Assembly (NCBI GenBank): GCA_947367415.1 | Contig: CANBEE010000065.1 | Coordinates: 1 to 11,873, forward strand | Source: an uncultured Bacteroidales bacterium | GTDB lineage: Bacteria; Bacteroidota; Bacteroidia; Bacteroidales; Bacteroidaceae | Reading direction: 5' to 3' | Length of the DNA: 11,873 bases | Shown: positions 1 to 7,671 of the stretch, piece by piece | How the letters are laid out: every line of letters starts with the position of its first letter | Position numbering within the stretch: the first letter of the stretch is position 1 | Translations under genes and position numbers: made by a program | Notes under the pieces: model-generated | What the model saw: the letters and a program-made list of their open reading frames with translations, nothing else | Databases searched by the model: none | What the model was told of the DNA's origin: nothing

Positions 1-38
1 TTGTTCAATGAGACAAACGAGTCTATTATTTATGCTGA

Positions 39-3000
39 CTACAGCTTACTGATACGCAAGGTGTAGGTCATCTTCTTGTTCGGCACGCGGTACTCGGGCA
101 GGGTGTCTACATCGTGTCCGCAGCTGGCGTTACCCACGCCACGGGTCCATGCGTCGAGGTGGAGTACGGTGTAGGGACGAGCCTGCATCTCCCAGAAGTG
201 GCGGGCATTCATCAGGTCCTCGTCGGTGTATTGGAGAGCCGAGAAGGATACGGTGCCTTCAGTCTCGATGTTGATGCCGAAGCCCTGTTCATCGCGGAGG
301 GTGAGCTGGCGCAAACCCTCACGGCCACCAGTCATCTGTGGTTTCACATAGCGCTCGGGCATATCGGCTACCGTGGTCGAATAGCGACCTACGACGGCAC
401 CATCCTTGCGGTCGCAGTAGTTCTCCCAAGGACCATAAGCGTAGTAGTCTACATTATGGAGCGATGAATCAACCATACATACGAGACCCGCACGACGCAA
501 GTTGCCGCTCTTGGGCACGAAGGCAGCCTCTACATCGACAATGCCTTGCGGATAGATGATGTAGTTGATCTCGGTATCGCACAGGCTACCGCCACGGCGC
601 GTCTTGATGACGGTGTTGCCATTCTCTTCCACCACTTCGATTGTGCCCTCTGCCTCAAGACCGTTCGACACGTTGCCGTAGCGGTCGTTCTCAATCCAGC
701 GATGATTGTCGTAGAGGAAGCCCTGACCATCGGCAATGATGTTGCGTCCCTCAAAGGCCAGCGCGGTAAGGCGCCCTGTAGCGGCATCGAAGGTAGCCTG
801 TACCTTGTCGTTGCCCACCATCACTTCGTGGAGACTTGAGGTAGCAAGGATAGGTTCGCCCTTCGGAGCAATATCTTCCAAGTTGCCACGCTCTACAAGA
901 GTGAACTGTGCCAATGCCTCCTCGTGGCCTGCCTCGCAGTAAACAGTGGCAACGCGACGCACGAGACGAAGGTTGAGCATGGTCTCTGTATCTGCCGCAT
1001 CGGCCTTCTTCAGTGCCGCCTTGGGGAGCTTGATTTCGCCCTTCCAAGTATCGTGAGGCTTCACATCGGGCAGCTTTACGGTGCGTGTAGACACCACTCT
1101 ACCCTCCTTCACCACGTCGTATACGAGGTTAAATGCGCTGAGCGAGGTGAAGTCGTAATCGTTGTAGATGGTCACCGTAGCGCGGTTCTTCTTCATGTTC
1201 ACATCCTTCACATCGAACTTCACGAACTGATGCGCGGCCTTCACCTCCTTGAGTTTACCGCCTTCGTGACGAGTAGCGAGAATAACACCGTTAGAGCAGA
1301 AGTTACCCTGATGAGGACCTGGGTAGTCGTAACCCGTGTGGAGGCGATAGATGCCCTGCTTCATCTCCTTGGGGTCGTAGATGGCCTGGTCCACCCAGTC
1401 CCAGATGCAGCCACCGATGCAAGCGTTGGAGGCCTCGATGTGGTCCCAATACTCGCGAAGGTTACCGATGGCATTGCCCATGGCATGGGCATACTCGCAG
1501 ATGAACATGGGCTTGTCGAGGTTGCTGGTATTCTTCTTCATCCAAGCCATGCCAGGGTACATCTTGGAGTAGAAATCCGAGTAGGCCTCGCCACCGAAGT
1601 CGCGTCCACCGCGTGTTCCCTCATAGTGGATGGGGCGGCGGCTGATGGCCTGTGCAGCCATATCGCAGCGGCGGGCTGCATCGTAGCAGTCGGCAAAGTT
1701 GCTTCCGTAGCCTGCCTCATTGCCGAGACTCCACATGACAACAGATACGTGGTTGCGGTCACGATATACCATACGCTCGATACGGTCCACAAAGGCAGGA
1801 ATCCACGACTTCATGTTCGAGATGCTCTGGTTGGCGTGGTCCTCGAGGTCGGCCTCGTCGCAGCAGTAGAGTCCGTAGTGGTCAAACATGGCATACATGC
1901 GAGCCGCATTGGGATAGTGACTGGTGCGGATGGTATTGATGTTGTTGCGCTTCATGAGCAGTACATCCTCGAGCATCGACTCGGTGGGTACGGCACGGCC
2001 ATACTTGGGATGAGTGTCGTGACGGTTGACACCCTTGAAGAGCACCTTCTCGCCATTGACATACATGAGCGAGTTCTTGATCTCGATGTAGCGGAAGCCG
2101 TGCTTGGTAGAGAAAGCCATCTCTTCATTGCCCTCGGCATCCTTCTGCACCACACGTACGGTGTAGAGGTGCGGATGCTCGGCATTCCACATGAGCGGAT
2201 TGTCCAGTTCCATGCGAGCCATTACACCCAACTCCTTCTTGTCGGCTGTAAACTCAGCGGTGATGATCTCTTTGGCCACCTGTTGTCCTGCGGGGTCGTA
2301 GAGCGATACCTCGAGCTGTTTCTTGCCGGTGAGTCCGTCACGGTTGTCGAGGGTGAGCTCCACGTTGGTGGTAGTATGCATGGTGTTGTCACCACTGTCA
2401 TACTCGCTATGGATGTAGTGGTCGCGCACCGATACGGTAGGCACATTGTAAAGGTATACGTCACGGAAGATGCCGCTCATGCGGAACATGTCCTGACACT
2501 CGAGGTACGAACCGTCGCTCCAGCGGAACACCTGCACGGCAAGGCGGTTTTCTTTTCCTTTATATATATAGGGAGTGATGTCAAACTCGGCCACATTGTT
2601 GGCTCCCTGTGTGTAACCCACATACTGGCCATTGAGCCATACGAAAGCAGCAGAGTAGATACCGCCAAAGTGGATGAAGGTGCGGCTGCCATCCCACTCG
2701 GCGGGCACGCTGAAGGTGTGGGTATATGAGCCTACGGGGTTGATGCCGTAGTTCTTGCCATTGTCATTGTAGTAGGGACGCGCCTTGATATAGGGCGGTG
2801 TGTTGGCATGGGGATACTCCACGTTGCAGTAGATGGGGAGGTCGTAGCCGTGCATCTCCCAGTTTGAGGGTACGGGAATCTCGTCCCACTGGCTATCGTC
2901 GAAGCCCTCTTCGAAGAAGGTGAGCGGACGCTGCGAAGGCTCGCTCACGAGGTTGAATTTCCAGTTGCCATTGAGCGACTGGAATCGGCTGTTCACCGGC

Positions 3001-4124
3001 ACGGTCCACGGAGTAGCGTAGTACTCGGCATCGGCCAACATGGCAGCTTCCGACTCATAAGGCATATAGGTAGCCACGGCACGCTCCTTGTTCTCCTCAA
3101 ACATGGTCTCGTCCTCCCAGTAGGGGGCAGTAAACTTAGGCTTCTTCACCTCCTCGAAGGTGAACCATCCCGAACTGTCGTCCTTATCGTAGGGCACGAG
3201 CATCATGCGGCCATCGCGCAGGGCAAACATCTTGCCAGCCTTATGAGGAGAGGTGGAGAGGATACGGTAAGCGAACAATGGTTGACCATTGTTAGTAGCA
3301 CGAACAGATTCATCCTTTCCTATCCATGCCGGCTCGAAGCGGAAACGGGCGTTGTTCCACACTCCCGACTGAGCAGGCCACTGCAACAGATAGTCTACGG
3401 CAGGGTTACCACCACCATCATCAAAGTTCTGTGCATAGAAGGCTCCTTCTACAGCACGCTCGGTGAGGTTAATCATGGTCATAGCCCAGTACTGTCCGCG
3501 GTTGGCCGTATCGTTCTTCTCCGCTACGATGCGAGCATTGTTCTCACCGCTATCGCCATTACCGAGCGACAGTTCGCGCTGGCCGAAAGGATGGATACGA
3601 TAGGTGGCATCGGCATCGAAGCCATATTCTAGCGATTCAGCAATGCGAAAAGCCGATGCATTCTTCGTGCGGGCCTCTGCTACAGGAATGAGCGAGAGTG
3701 TACCATTGCTCTCACGATACATGGCCACCTCGGAGCGGTTGGCAGGAATGAGGAGAACGGCTTCACGCATCTTGCCTTGGAATGTCTCTACCTTCCATAA
3801 TTGTGCCTCGTCAGAACCATTGTTCTCACCTACCCCCACCTTATTGCCATCGGCACGCAGTGCCTGATTGGTGAAGGGGTTGATGATGCGCACGCTGCCC
3901 GAGAGCTCTGTCACGGTCCAGTACTGCCCCTCAGCCGTAGCATCCATCTTCTGGAACTTCAGCTTAGCACCATCCAGTTCAAGCACTTGATGGCCGTCTG
4001 TTGCTGGAAAAAGATTGTAATACGCCCCCTTGCGAAATGCAGACTGAGCAGTCAGCACACCTGACATCAAGAGTATAACCCCAAAGACAAGTGTACGAAA
4101 AGCAAATTGTGTGTGTTTGTTCAT
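39..4124 (-). CDS. Secreted LacZ-type beta-galactosidase (GH2) with N-terminal ricin-like beta-trefoil region
   Basis: 1361 residues; predicted to hydrolyse terminal beta-galactosides outside the cytoplasm. Residues 1 to about 27 form a Sec signal peptide (hydrophobic core, cleavage near TAQ-SA) with no lipobox cysteine. Residues about 34-165 and 172-328 look like two beta-trefoils: QxW motifs at 67-69, 108-110 and 211-213. The GH2 sugar-binding sandwich starts near 380 (LNGNWKF) and the catalytic barrel spans about 682-965. Residues matching LacZ are H702, H736, E761 and H763 (metal-site region), N802-E803 (acid/base) and E877 (nucleophile, in CEYAHAMGN). A Bgal small-chain domain covers about 1100-1358. 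E. coli LacZ has about 1023 residues, so the surplus is the N-terminal module. All catalytic residues I can recognise are present. The gene follows the glycosyltransferase by 56 bases. Beta-galactosidase is well supported; the natural substrate (lactose, mucin or plant glycan) cannot be read from the sequence. Confidence 0.93.
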   Translation of the reverse strand: MNKHTQFAFRTLVFGVILLMSGVLTAQSAFRKGAYYNLFPATDGHQVLELDGAKLKFQKMDATAEGQYWTVTELSGSVRIINPFTNQALRADGNKVGVGENNGSDEAQLWKVETFQGKMREAVLLIPANRSEVAMYRESNGTLSLIPVAEARTKNASAFRIAESLEYGFDADATYRIHPFGQRELSLGNGDSGENNARIVAEKNDTANRGQYWAMTMINLTERAVEGAFYAQNFDDGGGNPAVDYLLQWPAQSGVWNNARFRFEPAWIGKDESVRATNNGQPLFAYRILSTSPHKAGKMFALRDGRMMLVPYDKDDSSGWFTFEEVKKPKFTAPYWEDETMFEENKERAVATYMPYESEAAMLADAEYYATPWTVPVNSRFQSLNGNWKFNLVSEPSQRPLTFFEEGFDDSQWDEIPVPSNWEMHGYDLPIYCNVEYPHANTPPYIKARPYYNDNGKNYGINPVGSYTHTFSVPAEWDGSRTFIHFGGIYSAAFVWLNGQYVGYTQGANNVAEFDITPYIYKGKENRLAVQVFRWSDGSYLECQDMFRMSGIFRDVYLYNVPTVSVRDHYIHSEYDSGDNTMHTTTNVELTLDNRDGLTGKKQLEVSLYDPAGQQVAKEIITAEFTADKKELGVMARMELDNPLMWNAEHPHLYTVRVVQKDAEGNEEMAFSTKHGFRYIEIKNSLMYVNGEKVLFKGVNRHDTHPKYGRAVPTESMLEDVLLMKRNNINTIRTSHYPNAARMYAMFDHYGLYCCDEADLEDHANQSISNMKSWIPAFVDRIERMVYRDRNHVSVVMWSLGNEAGYGSNFADCYDAARRCDMAAQAISRRPIHYEGTRGGRDFGGEAYSDFYSKMYPGMAWMKKNTSNLDKPMFICEYAHAMGNAIGNLREYWDHIEASNACIGGCIWDWVDQAIYDPKEMKQGIYRLHTGYDYPGPHQGNFCSNGVILATRHEGGKLKEVKAAHQFVKFDVKDVNMKKNRATVTIYNDYDFTSLSAFNLVYDVVKEGRVVSTRTVKLPDVKPHDTWKGEIKLPKAALKKADAADTETMLNLRLVRRVATVYCEAGHEEALAQFTLVERGNLEDIAPKGEPILATSSLHEVMVGNDKVQATFDAATGRLTALAFEGRNIIADGQGFLYDNHRWIENDRYGNVSNGLEAEGTIEVVEENGNTVIKTRRGGSLCDTEINYIIYPQGIVDVEAAFVPKSGNLRRAGLVCMVDSSLHNVDYYAYGPWENYCDRKDGAVVGRYSTTVADMPERYVKPQMTGGREGLRQLTLRDEQGFGINIETEGTVSFSALQYTDEDLMNARHFWEMQARPYTVLHLDAWTRGVGNASCGHDVDTLPEYRVPNKKMTYTLRISKL

Positions 4125-4144
4125 AATTATGTATTGTTGATAAT

Positions 4145-4154
4145 ATTGCGCAAT
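4145..4154. promoter_or_regulatory. Perfect 10-base palindrome, possible operator
   Basis: ATTGCGCAAT is perfectly self-complementary. It lies 21 bases upstream of the beta-galactosidase start codon and falls on the transcription start predicted from the neighbouring candidate promoter. A dyad here could be a regulator site, but no regulator gene is next to it and the symmetry may be chance. Confidence 0.25.
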
Positions 4155-4158
4155 TTGA

Positions 4159-4190
4159 CAACTATATAAATATGTAGCTCTTATTTCAAG
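4159..4190 (-). promoter_or_regulatory. Candidate Bacteroidetes-type promoter for the beta-galactosidase
   Basis: Read on the minus strand, CTTG (4190-4187) is followed after exactly 20 bases by TATAGTTG (4166-4159). Each differs by one base from the Bacteroidetes consensus TTTG / TAnnTTTG. The predicted transcription start, near 4150-4155, gives a leader of about 28 bases before the ATG at 4124. The -33 box overlaps the end of the glycosyltransferase gene. The match is imperfect and co-transcription from upstream is an alternative. Confidence 0.35.
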
Positions 4191-5215
4191 ACAACCTTAT
4201 CGTAGGTTTTCTGTCCCTTCAGATGATAACGCCAGAGTATGGAGAAGTGGGTACGTTCAGGTACATCCATAGAGACAGCCTGCAGTAGATTCTCCTTACG
4301 GGATGCACGGAACTGAGGCTTCAGTTGGCGAAACTCCCGACGAGCACGAAAAACAGCCTTCACACTTCCCCACTCTCCCTTGAGAAGGAAAGTTGCAGCA
4401 GCTACATAATCAAGGATACCTCGCACAAAGAGTACCCTGCGGAGCTCACCCGACGGGAGATTCTTATAGAGCATGAGCAAGTTGTTACGAAAGTTAAGGA
4501 ATGTCTTGCGAGGATGGCCTGCATTAAGTGTTGCTCCACCGACATGATATACCACACTGGAGGCCACACTGCGAACCTCATAGCCACGGCAACGAAGACG
4601 CCAGCAAAGATCAATCTCCTCCATGTGAGCAAAGAAGCGGCCATCAAGACCTCCCACAGCCTTATATGTAGCCAAGCGCACAGCAAGGCATGCACCCGTA
4701 GCCCAAAGCAACGGCACATCAGCATCATATTGTCCATGGTCACGCTCAACCGTACTGAAAATGCGGCCTCGGCAATAGGGATAGCCATAACGGTCAAGAA
4801 AACCACCCATCGCTCCTGCATATTCGAACTCCTCCTTCTTATGCCATGCAAGCAACTTGGGCTGACAAGCAGCAACCTGAGGATGCGCATCAAGATACGC
4901 TACAAGCGAGAGCAACCAGCCGGAGGTAACCTCCACATCGGAGTTGAGCAATACAGCATACTCTGCGTCAACAGCTTCAAAAGCCTTGTTATAACCATCG
5001 GCAAAACCATAATTATGGTCAAGGACAATCGTACGAACCGTAGGGAACTCTGCGTCGAGCAGTGCCAAAGAGCCATCTGTAGACCCATTGTCGGCTACAT
5101 ATACAGCGGCCTCGCCCAATGCCTCGGGCAAGTGTGAATGTTTGACTACTGAGGGCAAGAAATCCCGAAGCATCTGCTCACCATTCCAATTGAGTATTAC
5201 AACTGCTATCTTCAT
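4181..5215 (-). CDS. Family 2 glycosyltransferase (WcaE/rhamnosyltransferase-like)
   Basis: 344 residues from the ATG at 5215. The protein opens with the classic GT-A strand KIAVVILNWNG. It then has DNGSTDGS (42-49, nucleotide binding), NSDVE (91-95, the DxD-like metal/sugar-nucleotide site), a WATGACLAVR segment (171-180) and HMEEIDLCWR (197-206), which carries the likely catalytic acidic residues. A moderately hydrophobic stretch at about 261-278 may touch the membrane. These features fit inverting GT2 enzymes that transfer a sugar from a nucleotide donor onto a polysaccharide or lipid-linked acceptor at the cytoplasmic face of the inner membrane. The reading frame is open 21 codons further up to an ATG at 5278, but that stretch lies in repeats and has no family character, so the ATG at 5215 is preferred. 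There is no polysaccharide cluster nearby, so donor and acceptor are unknown. Confidence 0.88.
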   Translation of the reverse strand: MKIAVVILNWNGEQMLRDFLPSVVKHSHLPEALGEAAVYVADNGSTDGSLALLDAEFPTVRTIVLDHNYGFADGYNKAFEAVDAEYAVLLNSDVEVTSGWLLSLVAYLDAHPQVAACQPKLLAWHKKEEFEYAGAMGGFLDRYGYPYCRGRIFSTVERDHGQYDADVPLLWATGACLAVRLATYKAVGGLDGRFFAHMEEIDLCWRLRCRGYEVRSVASSVVYHVGGATLNAGHPRKTFLNFRNNLLMLYKNLPSGELRRVLFVRGILDYVAAATFLLKGEWGSVKAVFRARREFRQLKPQFRASRKENLLQAVSMDVPERTHFSILWRYHLKGQKTYDKVVLK

Positions 5216-5238
5216 TGACAGATTTTTTAGCTTATTTA

Positions 5239-5274
5239 TCGGAAAAGTCGGATTGCTCGGAGAATTCGATAAAT
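5239..5274. repeat. Degenerate 9-base periodic repeat (TCGGAnnnn) within an inverted repeat
   Basis: On the plus strand TCGGA recurs at 5239, 5248 and 5257, followed by a degenerate TCGA at 5266, a strict 9-base period. The block is bracketed by perfect 8-base inverted arms, ATTTATCG (5234-5241) and CGATAAAT (5267-5274). It lies between mtaB and the glycosyltransferase and does not look like a terminator, because no T-run follows either arm. Confidence 0.6.
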
Positions 5275-5276
5275 CC

Positions 5277-5304
5277 ATAATTCATAATTCATAATTCATA
5301 ATTC
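5277..5304. repeat. Four perfect tandem copies of the heptamer ATAATTC
   Basis: Perfect units start at 5277, 5284, 5291 and 5298 (GAATTAT on the minus strand). The array spans the 3' end of mtaB: its last five residues (MNYEL) and its TGA stop are read from repeat units. Flanking arms GGAGAATT (5259-5266) and AATTCTCC (5300-5307) add an 8-base inverted repeat. Similar short AT-rich arrays are, as I recall, common between genes in Prevotella and Bacteroides. Confidence 0.85.
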
Positions 5305-6610
5305 TCCCAACCAAAGCCGTACCCTCCTCATTGAAGTCACCAAGCTGCACACGCACCAAAGCATTGTCCTGTGCCGAAGGGTCACTGACCTCGACACGGA
5401 TATAATTATCAGTAAATCCATGGAACGATTGTCCTGCCTTTGGCTTTTCGAGCAAGACAACAGCCTCGCCACCAATATGACGAGCATAGAAAGCATGCTG
5501 CTTGGCCTCGGAGAGTGCCAGCAATCGTTCACTACGGCTATGCTTCTCCTGTGGACTAACCTTATGCTCAATCTTGAGCGCCTGGGTACCAGGGCGTTCT
5601 GAATAGCTGAACACATGCAGTGCCGTGATATTGAGCGATTCAATGAAGCGGTATGCCTCCTCGAAGTATGCCTCTTCCTCGCCACGAGTGCCCACGATAA
5701 CATCAACCCCAATGAAAGCATGGGGCATGAGCGAACGTATCTTGCGTATCTTGGATGCAAACAATGCCGTATCGTAACGACGACGCATAAGTCGAAGCAC
5801 AGCATCGCTACCAGCCTGAAGCGGGATATGGAAGTGGGGCATGAAGGCACGTGACTGGGCAACAAACTCAATCACCTCATCAGTCAGCAGATTGGGCTCG
5901 ATCGACGAAATGCGATATCGAGCTATACCCTCTACCTCATCGAGAGCACGTATAAGGTCAATGAATGTCTCACCAGTAGACTTACCGAAATCACCTATAT
6001 TAACTCCCGTAATAACAATCTCCTTGGCTCCTTCAGCTGCAGCCTGGCGAGCTTGCTCCACAAGCGAAGCGATAGTTCCGTTGCGACTGCGCCCACGAGC
6101 ATAGGGAATCGTACAATAGGAACAGAAGTAGTCGCACCCATCCTGAACCTTAAGGAAGAAACGAGTACGGTCGCCTTGTGAGCAGGAGGGTACAAAGGTG
6201 CGAATATCCTTTGCGGGAATGGTGAGCACTTCGCCGTGTGAACGCTTTTCGAGCGAATGAAGATGTTCCAGCAATTCACCCTTCTTGTCCATACCTAATA
6301 CTAGGTCTACTCCTGCGATAGAAGCCACCTGCTCAGGCTTGAGCTGAGCATAGCAACCAGTGACCACGACGAAGGCATCGGGATGCTGTTTCACCAGACG
6401 GTGTATAGCCTGACGGCATTTTTTGTCGGCTTGCTCAGTTACGGAGCAGGTGTTGACAATACAAATATCAGCCTGTTCGCCACGACGTGCCGTACGCACT
6501 CCTGCCTCTTGTAACGTTCGCCCAATAGTAGATGTCTCAGAAAAGTTGAGTTTGCAACCCAACGTATAATATACAGCCTTCTTGTCCTGAAAAAGTGTCG
6601 TATCAATCAT
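5282..6610 (-). CDS. mtaB: tRNA (N6-L-threonylcarbamoyladenosine(37)-C2)-methylthiotransferase
   Basis: 442 residues from the ATG at 6610. This radical-SAM enzyme adds a methylthio group to t6A at position 37 of tRNAs reading ANN codons, giving ms2t6A and helping decoding. The UPF0004 domain is at the N-terminus, with cysteines C19 (LGCKLN), C55 (NTCSVT) and C86 (TGCYAQ) for the auxiliary iron-sulfur cluster. The radical-SAM motif is C159-x3-C163-x2-C166 (GCDYFCSYC). A TRAM-like RNA-binding tail follows from about 380. YTLGCKLNFSE and the short spacing favour MtaB over MiaB and RimO. The frame stays open 24 codons upstream to 6682, but that stretch lacks conservation and overlaps the pyrB promoter. 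The start at 6610 matches the family's usual MIDTT opening. The last residues are encoded by a heptamer array, so the C-terminal tip may vary between strains. Confidence 0.93.
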   Translation of the reverse strand: MIDTTLFQDKKAVYYTLGCKLNFSETSTIGRTLQEAGVRTARRGEQADICIVNTCSVTEQADKKCRQAIHRLVKQHPDAFVVVTGCYAQLKPEQVASIAGVDLVLGMDKKGELLEHLHSLEKRSHGEVLTIPAKDIRTFVPSCSQGDRTRFFLKVQDGCDYFCSYCTIPYARGRSRNGTIASLVEQARQAAAEGAKEIVITGVNIGDFGKSTGETFIDLIRALDEVEGIARYRISSIEPNLLTDEVIEFVAQSRAFMPHFHIPLQAGSDAVLRLMRRRYDTALFASKIRKIRSLMPHAFIGVDVIVGTRGEEEAYFEEAYRFIESLNITALHVFSYSERPGTQALKIEHKVSPQEKHSRSERLLALSEAKQHAFYARHIGGEAVVLLEKPKAGQSFHGFTDNYIRVEVSDPSAQDNALVRVQLGDFNEEGTALVGRIMNYEL

Positions 6611-6615
6611 GAGTG

Positions 6616-6623
6616 CAAAATTA
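6616..6623 (-). promoter_or_regulatory. Possible -7 element for mtaB
   Basis: TAATTTTG on the minus strand matches the Bacteroidetes TAnnTTTG box exactly. It ends only five bases before the mtaB ATG, so a transcript starting from it would have virtually no leader. I see no good TTTG about 20 bases further upstream, so the call is weak. Confidence 0.3.
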
Positions 6624-6673
6624 GGAAAAAGTATGCAGAAATTAAGCAGAGCCTCAGAAAACTTACAAATAAA

Positions 6674-6705
6674 TTTGCTCATCCATTCGTTTTACACTAT
6701 TTTTG
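6674..6705 (+). promoter_or_regulatory. Bacteroidetes-type promoter for pyrBI
   Basis: TTTG (6674-6677) and TATTTTTG (6698-6705) are separated by 20 bases, an exact match to the Bacteroidetes primary sigma consensus (TTTG, 19-21 bases, TAnnTTTG). Transcription should begin near 6711, giving a leader of roughly 27 bases before the pyrB ATG at 6738. That leader is too short for an E. coli-style pyrBI attenuator. Confidence 0.7.
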
Positions 6706-6737
6706 CAGTAGACAACAATGAAATAATCCAGAATATC

Positions 6738-7649
6738 ATGACCAAGAGTTTCGTAACCATTGCCGACCTCAGCAAAGAAAAGATTATGAGTTTGCTAGAG
6801 GCTGCCGGCCGATTTGAAGCAATGCCCAACCGCAAGACACTGGACGGGCGAGTGATTGCTACACTGTTCTTTGAGCCGTCTACACGTACACGACTCAGTT
6901 TTGAAACCGCTGTAAACCGCTTGGGCGGACGTGTCATCGGCTTTAGCGACGCTGCCACCTCTAGCTCCTCGAAAGGCGAAACGCTGAAAGACACCATTAT
7001 GATGGTAAGCAACTATGCCGACCTCATCGTAATGCGTCACCACCTCGAAGGTGCTGCCCGCTATGCAAGTGAAGTATCTCCTGTGCCCATCATCAACGCA
7101 GGCGATGGGGCCAACCAGCATCCATCACAGACCATGCTCGACCTCTATTCCATCTACAAGACGCAAGGTACTCTTGAGAATCTGAACATATACCTTGTAG
7201 GTGACCTCAAATATGGACGTACAGTACACTCACTCTTGATGGCCATGCGCCACTTCAACCCCCAGTTCCACTTCATTGCCCCCAAGGAACTGGCCATGCC
7301 CAATGAATACAAACTCTACTGCAAGGAGCACGGCATAAAGTACGTTGAGCATACCGACTTCACCGAAGAGACTATTGCTGACGCCGACATACTTTACATG
7401 ACACGCGTACAGCGCGAACGCTTCACCGACCTTATGGAATACGAGCGTGTGAAAGACGTATACATCCTGCGCAAGAGCATGCTCGAAGGCACAAAGGACA
7501 ACCTACGTATTCTGCATCCCCTACCCCGCGTGAATGAGATCTCCTATGACGTTGACGAGAGTCCCAAAGCATACTACTTCCAGCAAGCCAAAAACGGGCT
7601 CTATGTGCGCGAAGCACTCATTTGCGATTGCTTGGGTATAGAAGTTTAA
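6738..7649 (+). CDS. pyrB: Aspartate carbamoyltransferase, catalytic subunit
   Basis: 303 residues, the usual length. It joins carbamoyl phosphate and L-aspartate to give N-carbamoyl-L-aspartate, the committed step of cytosolic pyrimidine synthesis. The carbamoyl-phosphate loop STRTR is at 48-52. The mobile loop SSSSKGET at 75-82 supplies the serine and lysine reaching into the neighbouring active site. HPSQ is at 128-131, and the aspartate-domain motif LHPLPRVNEI starts at 259. The frame is open back to 6609, but that extension would run through the promoter, and the ATG at 6738 opens directly into the expected first helix. pyrI follows after 22 bases, so the two are almost certainly co-transcribed and form the class-B (catalytic plus regulatory) holoenzyme. 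Confidence 0.97.
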   Translation: MTKSFVTIADLSKEKIMSLLEAAGRFEAMPNRKTLDGRVIATLFFEPSTRTRLSFETAVNRLGGRVIGFSDAATSSSSKGETLKDTIMMVSNYADLIVMRHHLEGAARYASEVSPVPIINAGDGANQHPSQTMLDLYSIYKTQGTLENLNIYLVGDLKYGRTVHSLLMAMRHFNPQFHFIAPKELAMPNEYKLYCKEHGIKYVEHTDFTEETIADADILYMTRVQRERFTDLMEYERVKDVYILRKSMLEGTKDNLRILHPLPRVNEISYDVDESPKAYYFQQAKNGLYVREALICDCLGIEV

Positions 7650-7671
7650 CCGTATTAAAGACCTATAAGTT

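Noticed and set aside
2558..2576. TATATATATA run that resembles a promoter or binding site
   Set aside because: It lies inside the beta-galactosidase coding sequence and encodes the ordinary residues PYIYK.
924..2729. 601-codon open frame on the plus strand
   Set aside because: It lies wholly antisense to the GH2 core, whose catalytic motifs are intact. Its translation is low-complexity (rich in H, V, L, A) without domain signatures; codon bias of the real gene explains it.
4325..5137. 270-codon open frame on the plus strand
   Set aside because: Antisense to the glycosyltransferase, which has all GT2 motifs. No recognisable protein features.
5216..5278. Alternative start of the glycosyltransferase 21 codons upstream
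   Set aside because: The added residues are encoded by the tandem-repeat spacer and lack family similarity; GT2 proteins typically begin directly with the first strand, as at 5215.
5277..5304. CRISPR-like repeat
   Set aside because: Units are only seven bases and directly abutting, with no spacers and no cas genes nearby.
6611..6682. Alternative start of mtaB 24 codons upstream
   Set aside because: The extension crosses the divergent promoter region and is not part of the conserved MtaB N-terminus.
6609..6737. 43-codon N-terminal extension of pyrB
   Set aside because: It overlaps the mtaB start and contains the pyrBI promoter; PyrB has normal length from 6738.
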